Shown one piece after another: positions 9,656 to 18,418 of a stretch of 64,000 nucleotides of DNA. A program made the translations under genes and the position numbers. The notes beneath the pieces were generated by a model. That model ran no database searches. It saw only the letters and a program-made list of their open reading frames with translations, and was not told where the DNA came from. Positions within the stretch are counted from its first letter, which is position 1. Each line of letters begins with the position of its first letter. This stretch comes from a virus, in IMG/VR virus record IMGVR_UViG_3300018411_000639, positions 48,617 through 112,616 of that record. The stretch is one strand, 5' to 3'.

Positions 9656-9684
9656 ATTTTACCATTTAACTTTGACCTTCACAA
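9656..9684 (-). promoter_or_regulatory. Sigma-A-like promoter with extended -10
   Basis: On the minus strand: TTGTGA (9679-9684), 17-bp spacer, TAAAAT (9656-9661) preceded by TGG, an extended -10. It sits in the only sizeable gap of this cluster and would transcribe the peptidoglycan-binding protein at 9116-9631, the chaperone-like genes and the giant gene. No TGTC operator motif overlaps it. Confidence 0.5.
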
Positions 9685-9685
9685 T

Positions 9686-10549
9686 CTAGGCTTTGGGGAT
9701 ATATACGCCAGGTTCACCTGTTTTGGAGATGTACCCTTTTGTTCCGTTGCTGAGCTGGACATAGTACCAATCCGATACAGTGCGCAGAATCCTTACGTTA
9801 GTGGATTGCTCCAGTGTTGTGATGGTTGGGTAAGTCATACCCGGACCTGTCCGTATCGCCGTATCAGGAGCCACAAATAAGTTTGCGAACGACCCTGTGT
9901 TCAATCCTTGGATGACCGCAAGTGTTTCGGTATCGAGCACGCCGGATTGATTCAAGTTGTAGTCACTCTGGATTTGACGGACGACACCCTTTGTCTTCGT
10001 GTCGTAGAACCCGTTGATCTCGACAGCATAACCCAACTTCAGGAGTTGCGTCTGTGTTTTCCGTAATTCGTCGCTGAACTCTTTGTCCTCCAAAGACTGC
10101 AGGGAATTCAGTCTGCTTTCCTCTGCAGAGCTTGGACGGGATGAAGCTTTCCACGTAGAGCCGGACAAAGGCTGCAGGTGAGATAAGGCGCTCTCCACCC
10201 ATCCGGGGTAATTGTTCTTCTTCGCTTCCTCTGCAACTTCTTCATTCACTGAATCAACAATGGCTTCGATTTCTCTTGTGCTGTTCTCTTCGGGATTGTG
10301 GATCGGCACGCGCAACATCCCCACGACAATCCGATTCCCGATAGCGACATCATCAAAGGTACGAGAAGCGTAGCCAAAGATCGGTTTCAGTTGCTCCTGT
10401 ATCTGATAACTCAAGCCAGAGATATGCGTCAGCTTTTCCCCGTTGACGTAAATAGCGACGTCGGCGCCTGAAAAGTATTCCTCGGTAAAGATGTTATGCT
10501 CCCGCGTATCGCCAGAGTTGTACTTTAAGGTAAGGCGGTCATCTGCCAT
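9686..10549 (-). CDS. Tail-tube-like protein fused to peptidoglycan-binding and SH3 domains (paralog 3)
   Basis: Residues about 20-100 of this 287-residue protein match the N-terminal part of the tail tube (YFSGADVAIYVNG, then GLSYQIQEQLKPIFGYAS, parallel to FSGADLVVSFA and ISYAIQREKAPVFTLGS in the tube). They are followed by a PG_binding_1 module (157-216) and a C-terminal SH3-type module (225-287; IRTGPGMTYPTITTL, WYYVQL, GYISK). The start ATG lies directly at the end of the preceding gene, so translation is coupled. A tube-fold protein bearing wall-binding modules probably forms a specialised layer of the tail, perhaps near the tip; this is inference. A conventional baseplate hub would normally have an enzymatic domain, and none is seen. 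Confidence 0.75.
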   Translation of the reverse strand: MADDRLTLKYNSGDTREHNIFTEEYFSGADVAIYVNGEKLTHISGLSYQIQEQLKPIFGYASRTFDDVAIGNRIVVGMLRVPIHNPEENSTREIEAIVDSVNEEVAEEAKKNNYPGWVESALSHLQPLSGSTWKASSRPSSAEESRLNSLQSLEDKEFSDELRKTQTQLLKLGYAVEINGFYDTKTKGVVRQIQSDYNLNQSGVLDTETLAVIQGLNTGSFANLFVAPDTAIRTGPGMTYPTITTLEQSTNVRILRTVSDWYYVQLSNGTKGYISKTGEPGVYIPKA

Positions 10550-12207
10550 CAGTTATTCCTCCTTGTTTCAATGGTCCACTTCCACGGCGTTTCTCCTTGA
10601 GGGTAAACAATCAGCTCCACTTGAGTCGGTTCGCTTCCTTGGTCGGGATTGTAGAGGAGCGCATCCTGTACGTCCTGCAGCGTCATCGAACGCGAGGAGT
10701 TGGCCGGAATGATGATAGTCTTCGTAAAGACCTCCTTCTTGCCGTTAGCGTACTTGGCGATGGCGGAAACCTTCACCACTTGCGGTACGTCTTGGGTTAC
10801 GCAGTCCATACCGAAAGTCTGACTGACCTCTTGCATGTTGTCCTGATAGATCAAAGTAGACTTACCTGGTTGCTTTAAGAAGAGGTACTGTGTGCCGTTC
10901 ACCTGCTCTTGTTTCTCTAGTCCGGCTTCGCTTTCCAATGTCTGCCACAACTCCCGATCGACAACGCCATCAGCAGTCAGGCCGCTTTGTCGCTGAGCCT
11001 CTTTTACTGTGAGGATGGTAGCTTCATCCATTAGACCATTCACGACCACACGCCCTGCGATATACTCACGGTCAGCTAGGCTGTTGAGTGCCTTCTGTAG
11101 GACGGAAACCAAGGCCCCTTTATCGCCTTCCCTGAGTTCAGGGTAAGTACTCTCTTCTCTCTGATTCCTGTAAGCATAGACATCATATTTGGACACGTAG
11201 CCCATCCTTGTTTCGTACCAGTCGCCTTCTTCTCCTGCTATAACCAGATCCTCTTTGTACGGATAGACAGTCAATGGTACAGACAGAACCGAAGGACTCT
11301 CGTAAACGAGTGCGCCGCTTTTATTTGTCACGACAGCTGACGGATTGATTGGCGCGCCCCCGGCCTCATAAGACTGTAGCAACAGATAGGTTTCATCGTC
11401 CACACCGCCACTGACGCGCAAGCCCTGGCTGGATTGGAAGGCACGAACCGCATCATAAGTACGGGTGTCGTAAATGCCAGTAGAGACCAAACTGTCGTGC
11501 CCTGCAGCCCGCAGAAGGTCTTGCACTCTTCTGACATCCTGGCCACTCAAGGTGTTGGCCGGGTCCAGTGAGAGGTTTCGCTTCAAGTCCGTGCGGTAAG
11601 AGCGAAGATTCTCTGCATTCAAATCTTTGTCATAACGGATATCGAAGTCCGTCAAGGTTCGGATTGTGGCAGACCCTTGCCCCTCTGTACTGTTTCCGAA
11701 CGCTTCTCCTGTGAAATTCGTCAGATCCCTTGCAACAAAGCTGAAGGTGTTCTCTGTGAAGATATCCTCTATGGAAAGAACTTGTCCTTCGTCTGTAATA
11801 TCCACACCGTAAATGAACATCTGGACAGCTGAACCGTACTCATTAGCGCAGATGATCATGAGATCAAACAGAGGAAGTTCATCCGCCTTCAGTTTCCCGA
11901 ACTTCTTGAGCCATGGTGCTTGGTCCAGTAACTCGTTTACCCAATGCTGATTGATAAGTGTAAAGACCATCGTGCCTGCATAGATTCGCGTCCCACGGGT
12001 AAACCCGCCAACGTTGACCTTTCCGATCAATGGAACAGGCTTCTTGTCTCGGAACATGGAATAGGAGAAGGTAGTCAGAGAACCCAGTACGATTGGCTTT
12101 GTTTGTGGCAGTAAGGCAAACACCAGAGCATCCGTACCAGAGAAGGTTCGGTAGTATTTCGGAATAGATGAATCGGTCATTCGGCTCGCTTCGTTGTATT
12201 CTGGCAA
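10549..12207 (-). CDS. Tail-tube-like protein with two peptidoglycan-binding domains and an SH3 module (paralog 2)
   Basis: The ORF is open from an ATG at 12231, but that ATG overlaps the T-run of a terminator. AAAGGAG lies 8 bases before an in-frame TTG at 12207, which is the better start (552 residues). Residues about 15-165 match the tail tube (SYSMFRDKKPVPLIG, GFTRGTRIYAGTMVFTL, LPLFDL, CANEYGSAVQMFIYGVDI, FVARDL). Then follow PG_binding_1 (about 222-279), an SH3-like module (about 295-347) and a second PG_binding_1 (about 358-424). The C-terminal 125 residues are beta-rich and unrecognised. It is one of three tube paralogs in a row; its wall-binding modules suggest it sits at the cell-proximal part of the tail, which is inference. 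Confidence 0.78.
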   Translation of the reverse strand: MPEYNEASRMTDSSIPKYYRTFSGTDALVFALLPQTKPIVLGSLTTFSYSMFRDKKPVPLIGKVNVGGFTRGTRIYAGTMVFTLINQHWVNELLDQAPWLKKFGKLKADELPLFDLMIICANEYGSAVQMFIYGVDITDEGQVLSIEDIFTENTFSFVARDLTNFTGEAFGNSTEGQGSATIRTLTDFDIRYDKDLNAENLRSYRTDLKRNLSLDPANTLSGQDVRRVQDLLRAAGHDSLVSTGIYDTRTYDAVRAFQSSQGLRVSGGVDDETYLLLQSYEAGGAPINPSAVVTNKSGALVYESPSVLSVPLTVYPYKEDLVIAGEEGDWYETRMGYVSKYDVYAYRNQREESTYPELREGDKGALVSVLQKALNSLADREYIAGRVVVNGLMDEATILTVKEAQRQSGLTADGVVDRELWQTLESEAGLEKQEQVNGTQYLFLKQPGKSTLIYQDNMQEVSQTFGMDCVTQDVPQVVKVSAIAKYANGKKEVFTKTIIIPANSSRSMTLQDVQDALLYNPDQGSEPTQVELIVYPQGETPWKWTIETRRNN

Positions 12208-12235
12208 AGCATAACACTCCTTTCGTATCATATAG

Positions 12236-12260
12236 AAAAAGGCCGACCAAATGGCCGGCC
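12236..12260 (-). terminator. Intrinsic terminator after tail tube gene
   Basis: On the minus strand GGCCGGCC, loop ATTT, GGTCGGCC (one G-U pair), then TTTTTC. It lies 11 bp after the tail tube stop and just before the next gene, so it probably attenuates read-through and keeps the tube paralogs at lower levels than the tube. Confidence 0.75.
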
Positions 12261-12271
12261 CTGTTCTATGT

Positions 12272-13069
12272 CTATAAGCTTGCGCTTGTAGGTTGAACGC
12301 CTTTCAGCGAGCCACCCATTTCGCGACTGTAAACGCCACGAACTAGCGGAGACAATCGTCTAGCGATGTAAGTCATCTGTCTTTCCATCACTACCGTATC
12401 TACAGACACACCGGAACTTTCGTTCAAGATGTCGATGTCATAGATTTTTTGGAATGCGGTTTGACCGTACTCATTCGCAAAAGTCAGCGTTGCATCGAAC
12501 GGAGGCAATGTATCAGCGTACAAGATGTTTTCTCCACGAATCGGAGAGAACCCAGCCGGAACGTATACGTCCGCAGCGTCTTCATAGCTTTCAACAAAGT
12601 AACCTGTGTCGTCGAAGTTCGGTTTGCCGTTACTTCCGGGTTGAGCGTTCGCCACGATTTGGCTTGTTCCGCTGAATCCGTATCCTGGGTTGTTCAGGTT
12701 AGCAGCAGCACTAGCGTTCACATTCCATTTCAGCATATTTAAAGCATCCGTAAATGCTTCGGATTTTGCTTGCACCGCGTTGCCGGCAGCTGTAAACATT
12801 GCAGCAGGAGCCACTTTGTCCCAGATAGATTGCATAGCAGTGATCAAGGAATCGTGATCGAAGACTGCGAAGACCATAGAGCCAGCAATTCCGCGTTTTC
12901 CGCGAGAAAACGAACGAGCATCAGCAGATCCCAATGTGAATACCGGAGCTTTTTCACGCTGGATCGCATAAGAGATTTGTTGCAATTCACCTACGACTTG
13001 GTTTGCGAAGCTGACAACTAGGTCGGCACCACTGAAAGACGTTAAAGTGTTAATGGTTGGGCTTGCCAT
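12272..13069 (-). CDS. Tail tube protein
   Basis: This 265-residue protein follows the sheath gene and is the shortest, unadorned member of the three tube-like proteins. It has the pattern FSGADLVVSF, ISYAIQREKAPVFTLGS, FSRGKRGIAGSMVFAVFD, LPPFDATLTFANEYGQTAF and VMERQMTYIARRLSPL. In contractile phages the tube polymerises inside the sheath and conducts DNA. The start is an ATG with a good GGAGG. A hairpin precedes the gene and an intrinsic terminator follows, as expected for a very highly expressed cistron. Confidence 0.85.
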   Translation of the reverse strand: MASPTINTLTSFSGADLVVSFANQVVGELQQISYAIQREKAPVFTLGSADARSFSRGKRGIAGSMVFAVFDHDSLITAMQSIWDKVAPAAMFTAAGNAVQAKSEAFTDALNMLKWNVNASAAANLNNPGYGFSGTSQIVANAQPGSNGKPNFDDTGYFVESYEDAADVYVPAGFSPIRGENILYADTLPPFDATLTFANEYGQTAFQKIYDIDILNESSGVSVDTVVMERQMTYIARRLSPLVRGVYSREMGGSLKGVQPTSASL

Positions 13070-13105
13070 TGAGATTCCTCCTTTGTTTATGTGGCCTGAC
13101 TATTG

Positions 13106-13125
13106 CCGGGGCTTTTACACCCCGG
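13106..13125 (-). other. Intercistronic hairpin between sheath and tube genes
   Basis: CCGGGG and CCCCGG arms with an 8-base loop, no T-run. Probably an mRNA stabilising or processing hairpin in the sheath-tube transcript. Confidence 0.5.
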
Positions 13126-13144
13126 ATTGGTCGGCGTTGCTAGA

Positions 13145-15508
13145 TTAAGAAGCTTTTAATCCTACAACAGTTGTGATGCGACGCAATTCTTGAGGAGGAA
13201 CGATCGTTAATTCGATACGAGCCTGACCTAAGACTTGGTCTTGGACGCTTGATGTTACGATGAAGTCGTAATCTAAGATCACGCCTTTTTCTTTCAAGAG
13301 ACCTAATCGTTTGCTGATAGCAGCAGACAATGCGTTCATTTGTTCAGTTGTGTTCGCTTCACCGATGTAAGGCTCGGATACGTCGCGGATTTGGTCAACG
13401 GTTTCACGGATTACTTTCGTTGTCGTCAAGCGCGCGTAGTCGGAACCAGCTGCGGCAGAGGTGATGCCATCTACAACGTAAGCAGCCCCTGCGTTTGCAC
13501 CTTGTTGGTCAAACTTAGTTTTGAACACTACGATTCGGTTGCCCAAGATAGCGTTCATTTGTGGGTTAGACAAGCGGTAACGCAAGCCTCTTACACCCGC
13601 AAGGCGTTTGTTCGCTGGAGCAGAATGAACCGGGATAACAGCGTTCAAGCCAACGTAAGCGACAGCAGGAGATCCGTAAGAACGTCCCAATGCTCTGCTT
13701 TGGTAAACTGGCTCAGGAGAACCGACTACTGTCAGGAAGCTACCCAAGTCGATTGGCTTACCATCGTTGTCGATGATGATGTTACCCACTTCATCGCGCA
13801 TCAGGTACGTGTTTGGCATGTTCGCCAATTTGTTCGCGTGAGCCTGAATGCCTGCCAAAGAAGTGTCTGTTGCAGGACGAACGTCGATTGCGCCCAAGGT
13901 AATCTTGCTGCGGTACGAAAGCACCGTGCAGAACAAACCTAGTTCGTAAGCGAAGTTCTGGTAGCGGCCAGGAAGAACGTCGTCAGCGTAAACGCCTAGA
14001 GGAACAACCCAATCCGTTTGGTAATCTTCTAGCAACTGGTAAGCCCCTTGTACGCTGACAAAGCCTTCACTATCACGGACACCAGATAGCGCCTCGAACA
14101 ATTTAGTCTTGTCTGTCGTAATGCCGTTGTCGCCACCGATGAAGTTTACGCCATCAGCGCCGCCCTCTGCCAAGTTAGAAACCAATTCTGATACCAAAGC
14201 GTCAGGGAAGACTGTTTTCGCGCGGTAGACGCTGTTGCTGTAGTCGCCGTTGATTGCTTCTACTAACTGACCGAAAGTAGGGTAGTCGATTGAAGTGAAC
14301 ACCATTGGTTGCTCAGCGACTTGTTTTCTCTTCGACAACGGTTTGATGATTTTCACAGTTTTACCTGCGACATCTCCGTTCGCGTCCAAGATATCCTCGA
14401 CGATGACCGTACTCTGGTTGTAGACTTCACCTGCGAAGTAAGAGGAGATTTCGATGTTGCGCTCTACCAACTGTACATCTTCGTAGCTGTACGTTACGGC
14501 AACTTGAGACCCTAGTGGGTAGAATTTCTTCTCCAATTTTACGGTTTTCGCTGTAGCGTCTACGATGAAAGCAATCGGGTTTGTCATCTCAACGCCATTC
14601 ACGTAAACATGAACCGATCCGCTAACTGGTGTGTGTGCGATGGTTTTGCTTTGCAAGCTAGTTGCAGCTGTGTAAGGTGTTACGCCGTCGCCTGTTTCAG
14701 TCGCATGGAATACGTCGGTTGTGATACCTGTGTAGTCCACTTTGATTTCGTCGCCCGCTTGTGCTGGGTTTCCGACTGCGTAAGTTGTGATTTTCACTGT
14801 GCGGTCTGTGACTTGGTAGCCGCCTTCAGCAATTTCCAATCCGCCGACAAACACATGGATAGCACCCTTTGGCTTGTAAGCTAACTCTAAGCTAGTTTCT
14901 TCATCCAACAAGTGCGTTTCCTTTACAACTTCGGTAGTACGGTAGTGATCGTATTGCACTTGCAAGGAAGCCCCTGCGTCGCACACATTAGGAGCCAAGA
15001 TGACTTGACCATCCGTTTCGTTTACGGTCACACCACCAGTGATCAATACACCTTTAGCGTAAACTTTAGTAGAAGCCTGTACGATGGTACCGTTTTGCAA
15101 CTGGATAGTAGTCAGGTCGTTACCCTCTGCATAGCCTAATTCTTCCGTTGACGTTTCTACGGTAGTAAGTGTTTCTGGCGTCTTCTTCAAAGACGTTTTT
15201 GCACGTGTACCAGTTACACGCATCAAGCGAATATCTCGTACCCCGTTCTCGTATAACTCTTTTGCAGCCTTAACTAAGGTTGATCCGTTAGGGGCTCCGT
15301 TTGCGTTGATCTCTTTACCGAAGACTGTCTCCAGTGTGTTGATGTCAATCGCGACAGGTTCCATTACGGGACCGTCTACTGCTGTTCCCAGCAATAGCAC
15401 GCTATCTGTCTGAGCTGCAGAGATGTCACTGCGTAGAGCCAACCCACCATCTTTAAATTCAACCAGATGGCCCGGTAAGTTCGGGTATTGGTTCGTCATG
15501 CCAGCCAT
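13145..15508 (-). CDS. Tail sheath protein
   Basis: This 787-residue protein has the usual contractile sheath plan: an N-terminal segment (SVLLLGTAVDGPVMEP, then FG-x-E, KAAKELYENGVRDIRLMRV), a central core (NFIGGDNGI; WVVPLGVYADDVLPGRY) and the C-terminal polymerisation domain (VIRETVDQIRDVSEPYIGE, ILDYDFIVTSS). It is longer than usual because residues about 125-355 hold an insertion with at least two domains of the type VFVGGLE-x-GYQV and VHVYVNGVEM-x-V-L. The same domain type occurs in the fibre proteins of this window; on the sheath it would decorate the outer tail surface. A second sheath-like gene lies two genes upstream. Confidence 0.88.
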   Translation of the reverse strand: MAGMTNQYPNLPGHLVEFKDGGLALRSDISAAQTDSVLLLGTAVDGPVMEPVAIDINTLETVFGKEINANGAPNGSTLVKAAKELYENGVRDIRLMRVTGTRAKTSLKKTPETLTTVETSTEELGYAEGNDLTTIQLQNGTIVQASTKVYAKGVLITGGVTVNETDGQVILAPNVCDAGASLQVQYDHYRTTEVVKETHLLDEETSLELAYKPKGAIHVFVGGLEIAEGGYQVTDRTVKITTYAVGNPAQAGDEIKVDYTGITTDVFHATETGDGVTPYTAATSLQSKTIAHTPVSGSVHVYVNGVEMTNPIAFIVDATAKTVKLEKKFYPLGSQVAVTYSYEDVQLVERNIEISSYFAGEVYNQSTVIVEDILDANGDVAGKTVKIIKPLSKRKQVAEQPMVFTSIDYPTFGQLVEAINGDYSNSVYRAKTVFPDALVSELVSNLAEGGADGVNFIGGDNGITTDKTKLFEALSGVRDSEGFVSVQGAYQLLEDYQTDWVVPLGVYADDVLPGRYQNFAYELGLFCTVLSYRSKITLGAIDVRPATDTSLAGIQAHANKLANMPNTYLMRDEVGNIIIDNDGKPIDLGSFLTVVGSPEPVYQSRALGRSYGSPAVAYVGLNAVIPVHSAPANKRLAGVRGLRYRLSNPQMNAILGNRIVVFKTKFDQQGANAGAAYVVDGITSAAAGSDYARLTTTKVIRETVDQIRDVSEPYIGEANTTEQMNALSAAISKRLGLLKEKGVILDYDFIVTSSVQDQVLGQARIELTIVPPQELRRITTVVGLKAS

Positions 15509-15525
15509 TATGTTTCCTCCTGTCT

Positions 15526-16293
15526 CTATAAATCATAAGTAATGTCTGAAGCTTTATAAATATCGGGTTCAGCCCCTATATCTACCGTAGGTTCGGCATT
15601 GACCTCTAAGTCAATGCGCTTGATGGTACTGAGTCGCACGGCACTAATCCGTTCCAGACGGATGTAGTACATCAGACTTCGCATCGGGATACCATCTAAG
15701 AAGTGCATGGATTGACGAGGATTTACTTCCTTGAGGAAGAAGATCTCGCTGATGCCCTGTCTTTTCAGATATCCTGCGTAAGCTCCGATTAGTCCTTCGA
15801 ACCGAGCCATCAGCTTGCGGGTCTCTAGGTTGGTCCTGCCCCAAAAGTTGAACTCCACAATGCAATCGAACCACTGTCGGTATAGATTGAATGCGTCACC
15901 CGTCTTCTGTCCGGCCACCACTTCGAAAACCGTATCTGTTAGCGTGGGCTTGATGGATGTTTTTTCAGCAACCTCTCTGCTGTTCACATCGAAGGTAATC
16001 TGAGGAAGAACCAGTTTGTCCGGATCTTCCCCTCTCGGATAGTCCAGTGAGAGGACCCCCCACCCGTCACCCCATGCTGCGTTGAGAACTCTACGCAACA
16101 AAATCCCAAGCTGTTCGATATCGTCGATGTTTTCATCGGCTGCCATGCGAGCCTTCTCGCTCTCAACCGAACTTTCATCCGACTGAATGTAAGAGATGGC
16201 TTCCGGAGCCTTCTTTCGTGTCGGAATTGACACATCTGACGAAGGCTTTCCGAAATAGCTATCGTAAGCTACCTGATCTATCCCACTGGACAT
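15526..16293 (-). CDS. Putative tail terminator / neck protein
   Basis: A 255-residue protein between the two sheath genes. The N-terminal 60 residues are hydrophilic; the remainder (ITFDVNSREVAEKTSIKPT, then IVEFNFWGRTNLETRKLMARFE, then YYIRLERI) has the alternating beta/helix character of tail-completion proteins, but I recognise no named family with certainty. Genes in this position usually seal the tail tube top or join tail to head. One exact TGTC operator-like motif lies in its first 80 bases (16219-16232). The functional call is inferred from place and fold impression. Confidence 0.55.
   Translation of the reverse strand: MSSGIDQVAYDSYFGKPSSDVSIPTRKKAPEAISYIQSDESSVESEKARMAADENIDDIEQLGILLRRVLNAAWGDGWGVLSLDYPRGEDPDKLVLPQITFDVNSREVAEKTSIKPTLTDTVFEVVAGQKTGDAFNLYRQWFDCIVEFNFWGRTNLETRKLMARFEGLIGAYAGYLKRQGISEIFFLKEVNPRQSMHFLDGIPMRSLMYYIRLERISAVRLSTIKRIDLEVNAEPTVDIGAEPDIYKASDITYDL
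16219..16232 (-). promoter_or_regulatory. Dispersed operator-like motif (intragenic, exact copy)
   Basis: TGTCGGAATTGACA on the plus strand with GTGTC/GACAC arms (16218-16233), about 60 bp inside the start of the neck-type gene; it encodes V-S-I-P-T there. No clear promoter is seen beside it. Confidence 0.6.
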
Positions 16294-16310
16294 TCCTTTC
16301 CCTCCTTGCT

Positions 16311-17876
16311 TTATGTGGTCTGGATGGCGAAGCCACCCTCCACTTTTACGCCCTCAATCATGTATTGCGTCTGCAACACGAGAATGAAGCGCAATTCTCC
16401 TTCTTCCCAGTTGACACGAAAATCCACTTCAAAAGAGAGGAGGACATCTTTCGTAGCCAAGATGTTCAGAATGTACTCAACGTCTTTCCGCAAGACACCG
16501 TTTTCGATGACGCCCGTGATATCTTCCCCGATGTAACCCTCTAATGTTTTTCGGACATAAGAGATCACCAGTTGCACCATCCGCACATTGCACAAAAGAT
16601 GCAAATCCGTCTTGGCACTCTCGGCAGGCGTTACACCGCTAAAGACCACGACCCGCTCAAAGAACGGGCTATGACGAAAAGAGACAACACCCATATCCGC
16701 CAACCGGCGAAGCGTACCCTCTTCCATTTCGTTGAAGAGAAGAATGCTTTCCGGTAATGGGACGTTGGTTGTATTGCTCGGAACGCTCAGACTGGCTATC
16801 AATCCGGCATAAGCGGTGCACCCATTGGATACGCTCTGCCCGTACCGATACCCTAGGTCCCCTGCCACAATCGAGACCAAGAAACGCAGGTCTTCGTATG
16901 TAGTGTCCTGGAAGTTCAGAGCAAGACTTGCCTCGACCACGCGGAAGGTGTACTCGTCTTCCTGTCCGAAAAGGCTCGGGTCATACGTGGGATTGAATCC
17001 CATTACACCATGTGTGATCAGACCGAAGCGCATCTGCCTTGCACAGAAGTCAAGCAGCTGACCATAGTAGGTCAACAGTGGGCTCCCGTCCTTCGTTGTC
17101 AGGTAATCTCGGTCATCCTGATAAAACAAAGTGCCGTATTCCGCTTGACCGTAAGAGTACCTTTCCGGTGCAACGTCATCCATGTACGCTTCGACTGGCA
17201 CAATCACGTCAACATCCGAACCCTCCAGTAAATCATAGCTCTGTTGGAGTGCATGATAGTATTGGTTCTTCTTGTAACTCAGACCGCTATCCCCTCCGTA
17301 GAGGAAGACCTCTTCTGGATTACAAGGAGCAAGGCTCCCCAACAAGGGGGTGGATGGATCGACCAGGCACTGTGCGTGAATCAGGTTCAATCCATTTTCG
17401 GTGTCGGTATTGATTGCGGAGACCAGTTGCCCGAACAGTTCGTATTCCTCGAAACGGTAGATTCGGACTTGTGACCCGAACTCTACTGGAAAGTGGAACG
17501 TCAGCTCTTCTTCGTGAAGCGTGATCTTCACGTTATTATATGCCTCATTGGACTCACTGGCCTTCAGTACGAATCCGTCCTCCATGATGCCACCGTCGCT
17601 GATGTTTACGTTGAAGTACGTGATCGCATGAGTCCCGGTAGTCTTTACAACATATACGTCATTTTCTTGAGAAGCCTCTTTTACAGATTGGAAGGCGTCA
17701 ATCAAGCTCCCTTTCAACCCGAAGCGCTTTTGCAGCTGCCCTAAACTCTTGATCAGAACAGGTCGGTTAGTGGGTCCAAACTCGGAAGAGCCTAGCAGGT
17801 AAATTTTACGCCCATGAAGTTCACTGTTCAGTATCTCCTGAGCAATCTCTTCTGTTAGCTTTTTTGTGCCGGCCAT
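16311..17876 (-). CDS. Second sheath-like protein
   Basis: This 521-residue protein shares the sheath outline without the insertion: LLGSSEFGPTNRPVLIKS near the N-terminus, FLYGGDSGLS, VIVPVEAYMDDVAPERYSY (compare WVVPLGVYADDVLPGRYQ in the main sheath), and a C-terminal GYIGE segment. It is diverged, so it is not a recent copy. It may form the first or last sheath ring, cap the sheath at the neck, or be a structural variant. It overlaps the preceding zinc-finger neck gene by 22 bp, so translation is probably coupled. Confidence 0.75.
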   Translation of the reverse strand: MAGTKKLTEEIAQEILNSELHGRKIYLLGSSEFGPTNRPVLIKSLGQLQKRFGLKGSLIDAFQSVKEASQENDVYVVKTTGTHAITYFNVNISDGGIMEDGFVLKASESNEAYNNVKITLHEEELTFHFPVEFGSQVRIYRFEEYELFGQLVSAINTDTENGLNLIHAQCLVDPSTPLLGSLAPCNPEEVFLYGGDSGLSYKKNQYYHALQQSYDLLEGSDVDVIVPVEAYMDDVAPERYSYGQAEYGTLFYQDDRDYLTTKDGSPLLTYYGQLLDFCARQMRFGLITHGVMGFNPTYDPSLFGQEDEYTFRVVEASLALNFQDTTYEDLRFLVSIVAGDLGYRYGQSVSNGCTAYAGLIASLSVPSNTTNVPLPESILLFNEMEEGTLRRLADMGVVSFRHSPFFERVVVFSGVTPAESAKTDLHLLCNVRMVQLVISYVRKTLEGYIGEDITGVIENGVLRKDVEYILNILATKDVLLSFEVDFRVNWEEGELRFILVLQTQYMIEGVKVEGGFAIQTT

Positions 17877-18418
17877 ACATACCGCTTCCTCTCTGCCAAG
17901 ATGCGTTTCGCTTTCAACGGCAGCCTCTGGATGGTAGTCCTTACTTGCCCCAATAGATCCGGCTTCATTTTGACAGAAGCGTCATAGAACTCCACCCGTC
18001 CATCGTCCCCCCGAACTTCGTTGATCCCGGAAATCTCGTAGACCCGTTTCACATCAGCAGGTCTGCCGTCCTTGTCCCACCCCACCACGATAATGATGTC
18101 CCGGCTTTTCGGCCGGATTTGGTAGTCAAGAAAAAACTGCTCGATTGATTGTGATACGGCTCCGACATCCGTGATGCGAAGCTTATTGGAGGAACTGGCT
18201 GAGGATGGCTTCGTTTGAATGCCCCTGATCTTTTCGATGCTGGACAAATGACCGTTTCCGAAACAGACGGGACAGCTTGCATCGCCCGAATTGTAGAGGG
18301 GAGAGAAACACCTACAACGAATGTATCTCGTCGCCCTCACATACAATATATCCATCGAAAAGGCGTTTTGTAATACGTTGAACTCTTTTCTTAGGTCAAT
18401 TCCACGATCGCCCAGCAT
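17855..18418 (-). CDS. Neck-type protein with a four-cysteine zinc motif
   Basis: In this 187-residue protein, residues about 30-60 contain IRCRCF, then 12 residues, then CPVCFGNG: a CxC...CxxC pattern that suggests a structural zinc site. The C-terminal part is beta-rich (IIIVVGWDKDGRP, VYEISGINEV). Such proteins sit between capsid and sheath genes in large contractile phages and probably belong to the head-tail connection, but I can only support a structural role from context. Its stop overlaps the second sheath-like gene and its start abuts the preceding gene. Confidence 0.6.
   Translation of the reverse strand: MLGDRGIDLRKEFNVLQNAFSMDILYVRATRYIRCRCFSPLYNSGDASCPVCFGNGHLSSIEKIRGIQTKPSSASSSNKLRITDVGAVSQSIEQFFLDYQIRPKSRDIIIVVGWDKDGRPADVKRVYEISGINEVRGDDGRVEFYDASVKMKPDLLGQVRTTIQRLPLKAKRILAERKRYVWPAQKS

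Noticed and set aside
15343-15356. TGTCAATCGCGACA in the sheath gene
   Set aside because: Two mismatches to the motif and no promoter nearby; may be chance.
17536-17545. TATAAT-like sequence inside the second sheath gene
   Set aside because: No matching -35 box at 16-18 bp and no operator motif nearby.
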